From an uncultured Roseobacter sp. (GTDB lineage Bacteria; Pseudomonadota; Alphaproteobacteria; Rhodobacterales; Rhodobacteraceae), in contig NZ_CANLYL010000008.1 of NCBI RefSeq assembly GCF_947495275.1, forward strand, positions 186,001 through 250,000: 64,000 nt of DNA, given 5' to 3'. Positions 51,638 to 61,305 of the stretch are shown one piece after another. The notes under the pieces are model-generated. The model searched no databases and was not told the DNA's origin. It saw only the letters and a list, made by a program, of their open reading frames with translations. The translations under genes were made by a program, and so were the position numbers. The first letter of the stretch is position 1; each line of letters begins with the position of its first letter.

Positions 51638-53734
51638 TTAGTTCTCCTTCCCGGCAGCGATGAGCGCTTCCATTTTCTTCCGCCCATTCCTGCCAGTGTC
51701 ATTGGACACGATGCGACCGTTCGCCATGAAAATGCATCGATCTGCCAATCTCACATGGTCAGGATCATCAGAGATCAAGATGATCGTGTGCTCACCCTTG
51801 AGCCGCTCCAAATGCGCTGTAACCGCAGCTTTTCTCATGTAATCAAGACCAGTGTAAGGTTCATTCAACAGATAAATCGAGGCTGGGCGGGTGAAACAAC
51901 GAGCGAGCGCCAGAGCACTGGAGGTAGCCCGCGGAAGGGTTTCTCGATATGCCTCTGACAACCGTGTGTCCAACCCATCCGGAAACTTTGCCACTTCACT
52001 GGTCAATCCGACAGCCGCGATCGCATTCTCAATGTCTTCGACACGAGCCGTTGGCGACGCAAGCCTGAAGTTCTGCAATAATGTCCCGTAGAAGATTTCA
52101 GGATTTTTCTGAGCGTAGCTGAATGATTGCCTGAGATCATCTGTCGGGATTTGACGTAAATCGATTCCGTCCAGTTGGACAGACCCGATTGTCGGCTTGT
52201 AAAGCCCGATAATCAGCCCCAACAGTGTCGTCTTGCCACTGCCGTTGTTGCCGGCGATAACCACGAATTCGCGCGCCGGGATCTCCAACGAGATTTGCGA
52301 CAGAACAGGATCAGTTGCCCCTGGAAAGCGATGGCTCACACCTGAAAAGGAAATCTGCCCGTCAAAAGATTTCTGATGTGTGGAAGCCGCGCCCCTGACA
52401 GTTTCCTGCGGCAACGCAAGGACCCTGTCCACCTGTTGTTTGCTTTTTAGGAAGCCAACAACCTGAGGCGCATTCGCGTATAGTGACTGCAGCGGCGTCA
52501 GAACCTTCCAAACCAGCGACATCACGGCAATCAGCGCACCGAAAGTCATGCTGCCACTCATAGCTGACAACGTGCTCAGAACGATTGCGCCGACGCCCGC
52601 GATGGCCATCAGGCTTTGAGCAAAGGCCTGGCAAATCAACTGGAATTTGCGCGCCTTGCGCGACGCTTCTGCCGCCTCCAGAGCCAGTGGTGCATAGCGT
52701 TCACGCCAAATGTTCCCTAGTCCCAACCGGTAGATGTTTCGCTGCTGGCCAACTGTTTCGAACATGTAGCTTTGTTGGCGGGCCTTTACCTGCGATGCCG
52801 ACATGTTCAACGATTGCTGCACGGGCAAAGTAACCCAGATCGCAACGATAAAAATTGCACCCAATCCGACGATCAGGAATCCCACTTGCGGCGCAAGTGC
52901 AAACAACAACGCCAGGAAAATCAAGACAAAAGGCAAATCCAGAATAGTCGTCAGAACCTGGCCCGAAAAAATATCCCGCAAACCTTCGAATTGCTTGAAA
53001 CGAGAAATCTGTTGTTCAACTTCCGACTTTTGAACCTGTTCAAGCGGAAGGGACATCAGTTTCTTGAATAGAGACAGACCCAGTCGATGTTCCACCACGC
53101 GCCCGACATAGGCGACTGATTTTGAGCGTGCAAAACGGAAACCTGCATCAGCCACGAGCACCAACAAAGCAGCCAAAGAAAGCGACACCACGAGACTAAC
53201 TGAACCTGTCGGAATAACCCGGTCATAAATGACCATGACCAGAAGCGGTGTCGCCAATCCCATGAGATTCGTCATCAGCGAGGCAATGAGCAACCACGGC
53301 AGCAATCCGCGAAAGCCACGCGTGATACTACGGAAGCTTTCATAACTAGCGTGTTCATCCGTTTGCCCAAACCGGTCGAGCTTGACCAGTTTTCCAGACT
53401 CGCTGCTCGGCTTGACCCACTCCGGTTCTTGATCATTTAGGTCGCATACGAGGATCAGGTCATCTTTCTGATCCAGAATTGCCTGGAGGCGACCGGACGA
53501 TCCGATGAACATCGATGGGCAATCGGACTTTGCAACCTCAGTCTGACGGGCGTTGGCCGAAGACAAGGGAACGCCAAGATTCTGTAGCGTTGTGATCAGA
53601 TCTTCGGAACTCAGGTCTTGGACAAGGTGTGGGGCGGCTTCGAACAACGTCCGTTGATTGCTGTGCCATCCGGCAGCCAGCATGAGTTTCTCCAGCAATG
53701 CGAGGCCGGGGTTTATTGACGATTGCATCATCAT
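51638..53734 (-). CDS. Type I secretion ABC transporter subunit with C39-like domain
   Basis: A 698-residue ABC exporter half. Residues 1-125 form a C39-peptidase-like domain without a catalytic Cys, then six membrane segments and an ATPase domain. Walker A GNNGSGKTT (495-503) is intact and the catalytic Glu is kept (E625), but the preceding Walker B Asp is N624, the signature is LPRAT (600-604) in place of LSGGQ, and the H-loop His is replaced in ISDDPD (near 653-658). It overlaps the other ABC gene by four bases, so a heterodimer is likely. Confidence 0.9.
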   Translation of the reverse strand: MMMQSSINPGLALLEKLMLAAGWHSNQRTLFEAAPHLVQDLSSEDLITTLQNLGVPLSSANARQTEVAKSDCPSMFIGSSGRLQAILDQKDDLILVCDLNDQEPEWVKPSSESGKLVKLDRFGQTDEHASYESFRSITRGFRGLLPWLLIASLMTNLMGLATPLLVMVIYDRVIPTGSVSLVVSLSLAALLVLVADAGFRFARSKSVAYVGRVVEHRLGLSLFKKLMSLPLEQVQKSEVEQQISRFKQFEGLRDIFSGQVLTTILDLPFVLIFLALLFALAPQVGFLIVGLGAIFIVAIWVTLPVQQSLNMSASQVKARQQSYMFETVGQQRNIYRLGLGNIWRERYAPLALEAAEASRKARKFQLICQAFAQSLMAIAGVGAIVLSTLSAMSGSMTFGALIAVMSLVWKVLTPLQSLYANAPQVVGFLKSKQQVDRVLALPQETVRGAASTHQKSFDGQISFSGVSHRFPGATDPVLSQISLEIPAREFVVIAGNNGSGKTTLLGLIIGLYKPTIGSVQLDGIDLRQIPTDDLRQSFSYAQKNPEIFYGTLLQNFRLASPTARVEDIENAIAAVGLTSEVAKFPDGLDTRLSEAYRETLPRATSSALALARCFTRPASIYLLNEPYTGLDYMRKAAVTAHLERLKGEHTIILISDDPDHVRLADRCIFMANGRIVSNDTGRNGRKKMEALIAAGKEN

Positions 53735-55461
53735 GCTGTTTCACCCCAGAGTAAAGCAGCCTCAGCCGCATCTTCTTCGGCATCATCATCCCAAATCTGG
53801 GCTCGTCCCGCCAGATCACTCACCAGCAAGACAGATTGGTCGGCAAGCTCCAGAAGCTGTTCTCTTTGCGATGACATCACGATGGTTGTCTGTCCTTTTA
53901 ACTCGGCCAGACATGCCGCGAAACGGCTCACAGAACGTTCATCCAGAGCAGAGGTCGCATTGCTAATGAGAAGAAGCTTTGGTTGCAAAGCGAGCGCGCG
54001 AACGAGACATATGGTCTGGCACATGGCAAAGCTTGTGTGCAGATGATTCCCTTGCCCAAGCGGAGTTCCATAGCCCAGCGGCAGGCGATGGACAATTTTT
54101 TCCAGCCCGATCTTTTTCGAGAAATCAAGCGCTCGCTCTACGGAGGCCGCATCCCCAAAGCAGGAGATGTTTTCCAGTAGTGTACCCGTGAAAATCGCGG
54201 GAGACTGATCGACATAGACAATGCCCTGATGACCCCGAGCAGATGCAAAGGCAGTAATCGGTTGCCCATCGAGCTCCACTTGTCCCGATGAGGGCCGTAG
54301 CTCCGCCAGGATCAGCCGAAGAAACGACTGTTTACCCAAATCCTCTTCTCCGACCACCGATAAAACGGTCCCCGCGTCCACCGAAATCGAAACGTTAGAA
54401 AAGAGATTATCACTCCCGTCATCCTTGCTGACCGTGACGCCCTCAAAATTGAGATTTCCCTCAATTTCAAAATCTTGCTCTTGGTCTACCTTGCGTTGTT
54501 GCAAGGAAGCGACCTCATCAATCTTGCGACTGGCAGCTTGAACGTTTTCTGCTTGTGCCCAATGGCTGAGCATCTTGAGTAAAGGCTGGACAGTGCGACC
54601 GTTCAGCAACATGCACGCAGCCAGCTCAGCCATCCCAATCTGGCCGATGATGATCAGATAACCACCGAAAAGACCCATCGCTGCAACTGACGCTTGAGAA
54701 AAAAGCGCGCCAAAGGACTGCGAAAATCCGGAGAACCGGATGAGTTTGTGGCTGATGTCAACCGATTGTTCTTGCAGCAGTTCATAGCGCCTGAGCAGCT
54801 GCGGCTCCATGGTTTGAGCCTTCACAGTCACGATCTGCGAAAGGCATTCGATCAGAAATGAATAGCGACGACCATCAAGTGTCTTTCGGTTCTCGAATAT
54901 TGGGCCCTGAGCGCGTTGCAGGATTGATTTGAAACCCAGAAGCAAACAAAGACTAATCAGCGGAATGGCAACGAGCCAGCCGCCGATCAGACCAATCATC
55001 AGAATGAATATCGTTGTGAAAGGCAAATCGATCGCCAACAGACGGCTTTGACCTGCGTAGTAGTCGCGCAATTGTGCGACCGCGCTCAACCGTTCAAAAT
55101 GTGCGCCTGTTGTGCTGCGGTTGTAGTCTTCGGGCTCTGCATCGAGCGTCCGATCCAGAAACCGCGATCCCAGTTCAAGCTCAAATTTTTGTCCCTGATA
55201 GCCAAGGTAGGTAATACGCGCCCATTTCAGGCAGAAATCCAGGATGGTCGTCCCACAAAGACCGATGAACAAAATCGTCAATGTCGAATAAGATTCGAAT
55301 GGAATGACCCGGTCAAAAACCTGCAGGATAACCAGCGGCAACGCGAGCCCCAACAGATTGATGGCCAAAGACGATACGATAACGGGGAATCCGATTCCCG
55401 GCGGGGCAATCAACCCGTTTGCTGGTGTCGTCTGGTCCGACATTCTGGACTGATCTCCCAT
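53731..55461 (-). CDS. Type I secretion ABC transporter subunit with degenerate ATPase site
   Basis: A 576-residue ABC exporter half without an N-terminal C39-like domain. In the ATPase domain Walker A reads GEEDLGKQS (371-379), the Walker B Asp-Glu pair is Ser-Asn (S500, N501), the signature is LHTSF (474-478), and the H-loop His is replaced by Ser/Gln. It is therefore unlikely to hydrolyse ATP itself. The ATG at 55461 follows GGAGGAATCT, better than a TTG at 55473. It heads the secretion operon, divergent from the PA14 protein gene. Confidence 0.9.
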   Translation of the reverse strand: MGDQSRMSDQTTPANGLIAPPGIGFPVIVSSLAINLLGLALPLVILQVFDRVIPFESYSTLTILFIGLCGTTILDFCLKWARITYLGYQGQKFELELGSRFLDRTLDAEPEDYNRSTTGAHFERLSAVAQLRDYYAGQSRLLAIDLPFTTIFILMIGLIGGWLVAIPLISLCLLLGFKSILQRAQGPIFENRKTLDGRRYSFLIECLSQIVTVKAQTMEPQLLRRYELLQEQSVDISHKLIRFSGFSQSFGALFSQASVAAMGLFGGYLIIIGQIGMAELAACMLLNGRTVQPLLKMLSHWAQAENVQAASRKIDEVASLQQRKVDQEQDFEIEGNLNFEGVTVSKDDGSDNLFSNVSISVDAGTVLSVVGEEDLGKQSFLRLILAELRPSSGQVELDGQPITAFASARGHQGIVYVDQSPAIFTGTLLENISCFGDAASVERALDFSKKIGLEKIVHRLPLGYGTPLGQGNHLHTSFAMCQTICLVRALALQPKLLLISNATSALDERSVSRFAACLAELKGQTTIVMSSQREQLLELADQSVLLVSDLAGRAQIWDDDAEEDAAEAALLWGETA

Positions 55462-55624
55462 AGATTCCTCCAAGTCCCACTTGCAGGGTCGGCCACTATT
55501 AATTCGTTAAGGCATTGAAATACCTACAGACAATTTCAATAAAATCATCGGGTTAATCTGTGATTCCTTAATCCGACGTTAAACTCGCACCGCAAATAAA
55601 GTCGGATTATTCAGGAGCGCGCCC

Positions 55625-58498
55625 ATGTCAGATGAAGACAATCAAGAGCTTGATAATCCCGTCTATCTCGAAGAGGAAAATGAAGCTTCCTTAAAGGAGA
55701 AGGTCGCGAACCAAAGCGCCAAAGGCGGGGAGGTGGCACAGGAAGATACCTCTCGAAGCGCACTGCACTATGGCGAGGAACAGGAAGCTGAACCCGAGCG
55801 CCAGATCATTGATGGCGCCGGGTCCGACGAGCCATCGGGCGTATTCACCGGCGACAGCATGTCGGAGAATGGCCAAAGGGAGCCGCGCGCATCGGACGAA
55901 GGATCACCCGATGACAGTGGCGCTGCTCCGTCATTTGACGCGCGCGCTCAGACGCAGACTCCGAACGGCGCAACAGGTGATCCGGCGTCTCGTCTCAGAA
56001 CATCGCGTGTTTCAGATGATGAAGGCAATGAACCTCTGGGTTCTTCTGACAACCCTCAGACTATCACTGCCACAACCAATGACAGCGCCGAGGCCCGAGA
56101 TCAGAATGCGCCTTTGTCCGCACCTCAGTCCGACAATGATACAACGCCTCAGCAGGAGCCCACGGTTGCGCCAAATGAAGCCCCAACTGAGATCCAGTTG
56201 GATCAGACCAGCTTAGATGAGAATGAAGGCGGCGCCGTTGTTGGAAAACTCAGCGTGGTCGATCCGAATGCAAGTGATAACCATGAGATCACCCTATCCG
56301 ATGAACGCTTTGAGGTTGTGGACGGTGAAGTTCGGTTGAAGCCGGGGATCGCATTGGATCACGAGGCAGAGGGTTCAATCTCCCTGGAGATCACGGCGAT
56401 AGACAGCGATGGCGCCAGCTTTACCCAGAGCTTTGATATCACCGTCAATGACCTCAATGAGGTCCCTACGGAACTATCGCTCGAAGGCGGATTAGTCGCA
56501 AGCAACCAGGCCGGCGCGATTGTTGGCCAGGTGACTGTCACAGACCCAGATCAAGGAGAGGTTCATCAGTTTGCCGTCTCCGACGAAAGGTTTGAAGTCG
56601 CGGATGGGTTTTTGAAACTGCGTGACGATGTGACGCTCTCTGACGCGGAGCTTGGGGCAATTGATGTGCAGGTGACTGCGGTGGATTCAGGAGGGGCCGA
56701 GATCACCGAGAGCTTCGCCTTCCAAGCCGTGGACGCAGCCGATGTGTCGGTATCGTCAGGTTTTCGCGCCAGCTATTTTGATGTCAACCACTCGCTTCGC
56801 CAGTTGGACGAGATTGATTGGTCCAGCACGCCCACCCACGAAGACGTTGTAAGTGAAATCAACTATCAAAATGGTCGATCTTCGTTCTGGGAGGGAGGTT
56901 CGAAAGACACATTTGGCGCAAGGATCACCGGTAACATCGATGTCGAAGAAGGTGGCAGTTTTGAGTTCTTCCTTGGCGGTGATGACGGTGCCGTTTTGTA
57001 CATAGACGGTGTCGAGGTCATTGAGAACGATGGGCTCCATTCATACCACACCCGAACTGCGGATATTGAGTTGGAACCCGGCACACATACAATCGAAGTG
57101 CGGTATTTCGAAAACTACGGCCATGCGGGGTTGAAGCTGGAATGGGACGGCCCCGGCACCGACGGGCGTGAGTTGGTTGTTGCTCCTGATGTGGATGATC
57201 TGCAAACGGTGAATGGGGTTCCATTGACAATTGAATTGGACGTGAGCGCACCCGAAACCGAAGCCCTGCAAAGTGTGACACAGGCGATCGAAGGGCTTCC
57301 CGAAGGCACGGTCGTAAGTGCCGGGACGTTTACCGCAGAGGTCGGTGAAAGTGGCGTTGTGGACATCTCCAATTGGGATACTTCCTTGTTGTCGATACAA
57401 ACGCCAATTGATTTCATCGGTGATGTATCTGCACAAATTACCACCACGACATCATTCGAAACGGGCGGCGACGTCACGACGACCAGCGATCTGGACTTTT
57501 CAGTCAGTCAGGCCGAATTGCCACCCATCTCCTCGCAAATACAAACGGGCTTTCACGCCAGCTACTTTGACGTGGATCATTCCCTGCGCCGTCTTGATCA
57601 AATCGATTGGACAGATGAGCCCACGCACGAAGAGATCGTTGGGGAGATCAACTACAAGAATGGTCGCGACTCTTTCTGGGAGGGCGGATCAACCGACACA
57701 TTTGGCGCGAAAATCACCGGCGAGATCAACGTCGAGGAAGGTGGCAGCTTCGACTTTTACCTTGGCGGAGATGATGGGGCGATCCTGTTTGTAAATGGTG
57801 TCGAGGTTATTGAAAACGATGGCCTGCATGGGTTCCGGACTCGCAGCGGCGAAATCGAACTGGAGCCGGGGACGCACTCAATCGAAGTGCGGTATTTTGA
57901 AAACTACGGCCATGCGGGGTTGAAGCTGGAATGGGACGGCCCTGGAACCGACGGGCGCGAGTTGGTGGTCGCCGATGATGATCTCAGCGTCGCCGAAAAT
58001 GGCGTGATTCCGGTGAACATCGGGGGCGGAGATCTGTCAGATCAGGCCAGCGTTCAAATATCCGGGCTACCGGCAGATACGATATTGATGAGCGATGACA
58101 ACGTTTTGGTCTCGGATGGCGGTGAGGTCGATTTGACAGGGTGGGACATGTCCTTGCTTGAAATCGCGCCACCGCCAGGATTTGAAGGCACCATTTCGGG
58201 TGAGGTGACCACAACGGATCGCGCGTTTAACGGGCAAGAAGTTACGGGTTCCGACAGTTTTTCCATCAAAGTGGGCGACGCGCCAACTGCAGATGCTCAG
58301 CAGGAAAATGATGCCGAGGCGGAGTTCTTGAGTTCCGAAGAAGACAATTCGAATTCCGAAAACTGGGTGGCGGCCTCTGACAATGACGCCTCTTCAGACG
58401 ACGGCAATGATGAAGTACTGAATGAGGATGTTGAACAGCAGGGTGCCGACGAACAGGGTTATGACACGACCGAGACCTACGAGCGGCAAGACTGGTAA
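55625..58498 (+). CDS. Large acidic cadherin-like/PA14 protein, probable type I secretion substrate
   Basis: A 957-residue, strongly acidic protein without signal peptide. Residues 1-180 are low complexity (Asp, Glu, Ser, Gln). Two cadherin-like domains follow (about 184-281 and 282-375, with ITVNDLNEVPTE between them), then PA14 domain A (about 377-525), a linker, PA14 domain B (about 640-790), a further beta domain, and an acidic tail ending YERQDW. PA14 domains bind carbohydrates in many secreted proteins. No RTX (GGxGxDxxx) repeats are present. The divergent secretion operon and leaderless acidic nature suggest export by that system. The ATG follows AGGAG. Confidence 0.85.
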   Translation: MSDEDNQELDNPVYLEEENEASLKEKVANQSAKGGEVAQEDTSRSALHYGEEQEAEPERQIIDGAGSDEPSGVFTGDSMSENGQREPRASDEGSPDDSGAAPSFDARAQTQTPNGATGDPASRLRTSRVSDDEGNEPLGSSDNPQTITATTNDSAEARDQNAPLSAPQSDNDTTPQQEPTVAPNEAPTEIQLDQTSLDENEGGAVVGKLSVVDPNASDNHEITLSDERFEVVDGEVRLKPGIALDHEAEGSISLEITAIDSDGASFTQSFDITVNDLNEVPTELSLEGGLVASNQAGAIVGQVTVTDPDQGEVHQFAVSDERFEVADGFLKLRDDVTLSDAELGAIDVQVTAVDSGGAEITESFAFQAVDAADVSVSSGFRASYFDVNHSLRQLDEIDWSSTPTHEDVVSEINYQNGRSSFWEGGSKDTFGARITGNIDVEEGGSFEFFLGGDDGAVLYIDGVEVIENDGLHSYHTRTADIELEPGTHTIEVRYFENYGHAGLKLEWDGPGTDGRELVVAPDVDDLQTVNGVPLTIELDVSAPETEALQSVTQAIEGLPEGTVVSAGTFTAEVGESGVVDISNWDTSLLSIQTPIDFIGDVSAQITTTTSFETGGDVTTTSDLDFSVSQAELPPISSQIQTGFHASYFDVDHSLRRLDQIDWTDEPTHEEIVGEINYKNGRDSFWEGGSTDTFGAKITGEINVEEGGSFDFYLGGDDGAILFVNGVEVIENDGLHGFRTRSGEIELEPGTHSIEVRYFENYGHAGLKLEWDGPGTDGRELVVADDDLSVAENGVIPVNIGGGDLSDQASVQISGLPADTILMSDDNVLVSDGGEVDLTGWDMSLLEIAPPPGFEGTISGEVTTTDRAFNGQEVTGSDSFSIKVGDAPTADAQQENDAEAEFLSSEEDNSNSENWVAASDNDASSDDGNDEVLNEDVEQQGADEQGYDTTETYERQDW
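56759..57969 (+). repeat. Duplicated PA14-domain coding block, offset 789 bases
   Basis: The blocks beginning at 56759 and 57548 encode PA14 domains with very high identity and the same spacing throughout. The 3' parts are almost identical as DNA: in the 89 bases from 57092 and from 57881 I count five differences. This points to duplication with later gene conversion. Confidence 0.85.
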
Positions 58499-58531
58499 GA
58501 GAGGTCGAGGCCCGCTCTGGATAGTCAGGTT

Positions 58532-59002
58532 CTAAACCGGAACATTCAAGCTGGCCTTTATTCGGTCCATGACGACCGTCGTCTTGAAGCCTTTGATGTC
58601 AGGATTGTTATACAAGAAATCTCGAGTGAACGCTTCGTAGTCTTGCATATCCTGAGCCGTGACGATCAGCACAAAATCCGTCTCCCCCGTGACGTAATAG
58701 GCGCTCATGACTTCAGCGCAATTTCGAACGGCGCGCTTGAACCTGTCAATAATGTCGGACCGCTCTCGTGCGAGTTCGACTGCCACCAGCATCGTTAATG
58801 GCCGCCCAACTGCGGCGGGTGAAACCACAGCGATATCAGCTTCGATAACACCGTCAGCGCGCAACCGATGCAAGCGCCTTTGCACGGAGGTGGCCGACAG
58901 CCCGACACGCTCTGACAATTCGCCACTGGTAAGCTGATTGTTGCGTTGGATTTCGTTCAGAAGTTTCCGGTCAATATTGTCCACTAAAGATTTACCCCGC
59001 AT
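58532..59002 (-). CDS. doeX: Lrp/AsnC-family regulator, DoeX-like
   Basis: A 156-residue regulator with an N-terminal helix-turn-helix (QLTSGELSERVGLSATSVQRRLHRL, near 21-46) and a C-terminal RAM (ligand and oligomer) domain. It is divergent from doeA across 99 bases, as Lrp-type regulators are in other ectoine degradation loci (DoeX in Halomonas, AsnC in Roseobacter relatives). Such regulators respond to ectoine breakdown products. The symbol is by context. Confidence 0.86.
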   Translation of the reverse strand: MRGKSLVDNIDRKLLNEIQRNNQLTSGELSERVGLSATSVQRRLHRLRADGVIEADIAVVSPAAVGRPLTMLVAVELARERSDIIDRFKRAVRNCAEVMSAYYVTGETDFVLIVTAQDMQDYEAFTRDFLYNNPDIKGFKTTVVMDRIKASLNVPV

Positions 59003-59101
59003 CTGCTGCCAATTTCACATTTTTTCTGCGGCTGTATACAAATTTCGCAGAAAAAATGCAGGAAGCATCGGTAGGATTGGGCATCAACACGGGATGACCA
59101 G

Positions 59102-60277
59102 ATGCCTGAATTAAGTTTTGAACCCGCAGAATATGCCGCACGCCTGTCCGCCGTCAGAGAGACCATGGAGGCGCGAGGGATAGACGCCTTGTTTGTGACC
59201 GACCCATCGAACATGGCCTGGCTGACCGGATATGATGGCTGGTCGTTCTATGTGCACCAAGGCGTGCTATTGACCAAGCAAGGCGAACCCATTTGGTGGG
59301 GCCGCGCTATGGATTCCGTTGGTGCGCAGCGTACCACCTACCTGCACCATGACAACATCGTCGGATATGAAGACACCTACGTTCAAAATCCCGACAAACA
59401 CCCGATGGAGAACCTATCAGCGTTGATCAAAGCGCGCGGCCTGGCAAGGGCGACAATTGGCTGCGAGCTGGACAACTACTACTATACGGCGGCTGCGCAT
59501 CATTCGCTGCAAGCCTGCCTGCCGGAAGCCCACTTCGAGGACACGACAGGATTGGTGAACTGGCATCGCGCGATCAAATCGGCGACCGAACTGGCGTATA
59601 TGCACCGCGCGGGCCGTATCGTGGAAAAAATGCACAGCGTCATTCGCGAAAAGGCCGAGCCTGGCATGCCGAAAAACGAACTGATCGCGGAAATTTATCA
59701 TACATCGATCCTGGGTGCCGAGGGTCACTGGGGTGACTACCCTGCCATTGTCCCCATGGCGCCGTCAGGCATGGATGCGACCGCCCCCCATCTGACGTGG
59801 GACGATCAACCCCTGCGCTCAGGAGAGAGTACATTCTTTGAGATCGCAGGGGCTCACCGCCGTTATCAATGTCCACAGTCGCGGACGTTGTTCCTTGGTC
59901 AGCCACCCCAAAAATACCTTGATGCAGAGAAGGCCGTGCTGGAGGCGATTGAAGCCGGGTTGGAGATGGCGCGCCCGGGCAACCGATGCGAAGACATTGC
60001 TCTGGCCTTCAATAAAACCCTTAACAAGCTGGGTTTTGAGAAGGACAGCCGCTGTGGCTACGCCATTGGTCTGTCATACCCACCCGATTGGGGCGAGCGG
60101 ACAATGTCTTTTCGTTCCGGTGATAAATCCGTGCTGAAGCCGGGCATGACTTTTCACTTCATGCCAGCGTTATGGCTGGACGATGGCGGGCTTGAAATCA
60201 CCGAACCTATCGTCATCACCGAAACCGGCGTTGAATGCATCTGCACGACACCGCGCGAATTATTCATCAAGGCCTGA
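59102..60277 (+). CDS. doeA: Ectoine hydrolase
   Basis: A 391-residue M24-fold protein (DoeA/EutD), which opens the ectoine ring to N-acetyl-diaminobutyrate. The N-terminal creatinase-like domain holds FVTDPSNMAWLTGYDGWSFY near 36-55. In the C-terminal domain the usual M24 metal ligands are replaced: FFEIAG in place of the first Asp motif and QCPQSRT in place of SDxTRT, as expected of metal-free ectoine hydrolases. The ATG lies two bases after the window of the divergent promoter; doeB starts three bases after the stop. Confidence 0.92.
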   Translation: MPELSFEPAEYAARLSAVRETMEARGIDALFVTDPSNMAWLTGYDGWSFYVHQGVLLTKQGEPIWWGRAMDSVGAQRTTYLHHDNIVGYEDTYVQNPDKHPMENLSALIKARGLARATIGCELDNYYYTAAAHHSLQACLPEAHFEDTTGLVNWHRAIKSATELAYMHRAGRIVEKMHSVIREKAEPGMPKNELIAEIYHTSILGAEGHWGDYPAIVPMAPSGMDATAPHLTWDDQPLRSGESTFFEIAGAHRRYQCPQSRTLFLGQPPQKYLDAEKAVLEAIEAGLEMARPGNRCEDIALAFNKTLNKLGFEKDSRCGYAIGLSYPPDWGERTMSFRSGDKSVLKPGMTFHFMPALWLDDGGLEITEPIVITETGVECICTTPRELFIKA

Positions 60278-60279
60278 GC

Positions 60280-61275
60280 ATGCGCGACAATCCAATCACC
60301 CCAACAATTGATTTTGACCGCCAGGGCGTCCAGCATGGTCATTTGCGTCTGCCTTACAGCCGGGATGACAGCGCTTGGGGGTCGATAATGATCCCCATCA
60401 CCATGGTCAAAAACGGGGAAAGTCCCTGCGCGCTATTGACCGGCGGAAACCACGGGGACGAGTACGAAGGCCCCTTGGCACTTACAGCGCTTGCACAGGA
60501 GCTTAAAGCGGAACAGGTTTGTGGAACCATCTTGTTGGTTCCCTTCATGAATCAGCCCGCCTTCGCCGCGGGCACAAGAACCTCTCCGATAGATCAAGGC
60601 AATATGAACCGTGCTTTTCCCGGTCTGCCGGACGGCACGCCAACGCAGAAAATTGCTGACTTTTTCCAGCGCAGCCTGCTGCCGATGGCTGATGTTGTCC
60701 TCGATTTTCACTCAGGCGGCAGAACACTTGATTTTGTGCCCTTCGCTGCATCGCATATCCTGGACGACAAATCACAAGAGAGGCGTTGCCGCGCGGCGCG
60801 GGACGCTTTCAACGCACCCTTCAGCATCGATATGCGCGAAATCGACCCTTTAGGCATGTATGACGCGGCAGCCGAGATGCAGGGAAAGACCTTTGTCACC
60901 ACGGAGTTGGGCGGCGGCGGCACCGCCACGCCCCGCACCATTTCCATTGCCCGCAAAGGCGCGCGAAATTTCCTGAAACACGCTGGCATTCTGGAAGGCC
61001 AGATCGACCTGGCACCAACAAGATCGCTCACGCAACCGGACGATGCTTGTTTTCATTTTGCCGAAGACTCCGGGCTCGTAGACTTCAAACTGGCTCTTGG
61101 AGATACCGTAGAGGCTGGTCAACTGCTGGCACATATCTGGAACACGGATCATCTGGGCAGACCCCCACAAAAAATCCATGCCCAACGCGACGGCCTTCTG
61201 ATTGCACGCCATCACCCCGGCCTGATCCAGCCCGGCGATTGCCTCGCGGTACTGGCTGTCGAAACGACCGCCTGA
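60280..61275 (+). CDS. doeB: N-acetyl-L-2,4-diaminobutyrate deacetylase
   Basis: A 331-residue AstE/AspA-family zinc enzyme (DoeB/EutE). Zinc ligands lie in TGGNHGDEYEGP (His and Glu near 48-51) and VLDFHSGGRT (His near 140), with the catalytic Glu in VTTELGGGGT near 207. It removes acetate from the product of DoeA to give L-2,4-diaminobutyrate. The ATG at 60280 is two bases after the doeA stop; an in-frame start inside doeA is dismissed. Confidence 0.92.
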   Translation: MRDNPITPTIDFDRQGVQHGHLRLPYSRDDSAWGSIMIPITMVKNGESPCALLTGGNHGDEYEGPLALTALAQELKAEQVCGTILLVPFMNQPAFAAGTRTSPIDQGNMNRAFPGLPDGTPTQKIADFFQRSLLPMADVVLDFHSGGRTLDFVPFAASHILDDKSQERRCRAARDAFNAPFSIDMREIDPLGMYDAAAEMQGKTFVTTELGGGGTATPRTISIARKGARNFLKHAGILEGQIDLAPTRSLTQPDDACFHFAEDSGLVDFKLALGDTVEAGQLLAHIWNTDHLGRPPQKIHAQRDGLLIARHHPGLIQPGDCLAVLAVETTA

Positions 61276-61305
61276 CCAAACTCATTCAAACGCCAAAGGA
61301 ACGAT

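Noticed and set aside
51637-51702. 22-residue N-terminal extension of the HlyD protein
   Set aside because: Would overlap the ABC gene by 65 bases; a GTG at 51636 has an AAGGAG ribosome binding site.
50311-55461. Secretion operon as exporter for the SGAR peptide locus
   Set aside because: About 15 kb away, of the large-protein type I class with a membrane fusion protein, and paired with its own divergent substrate gene.
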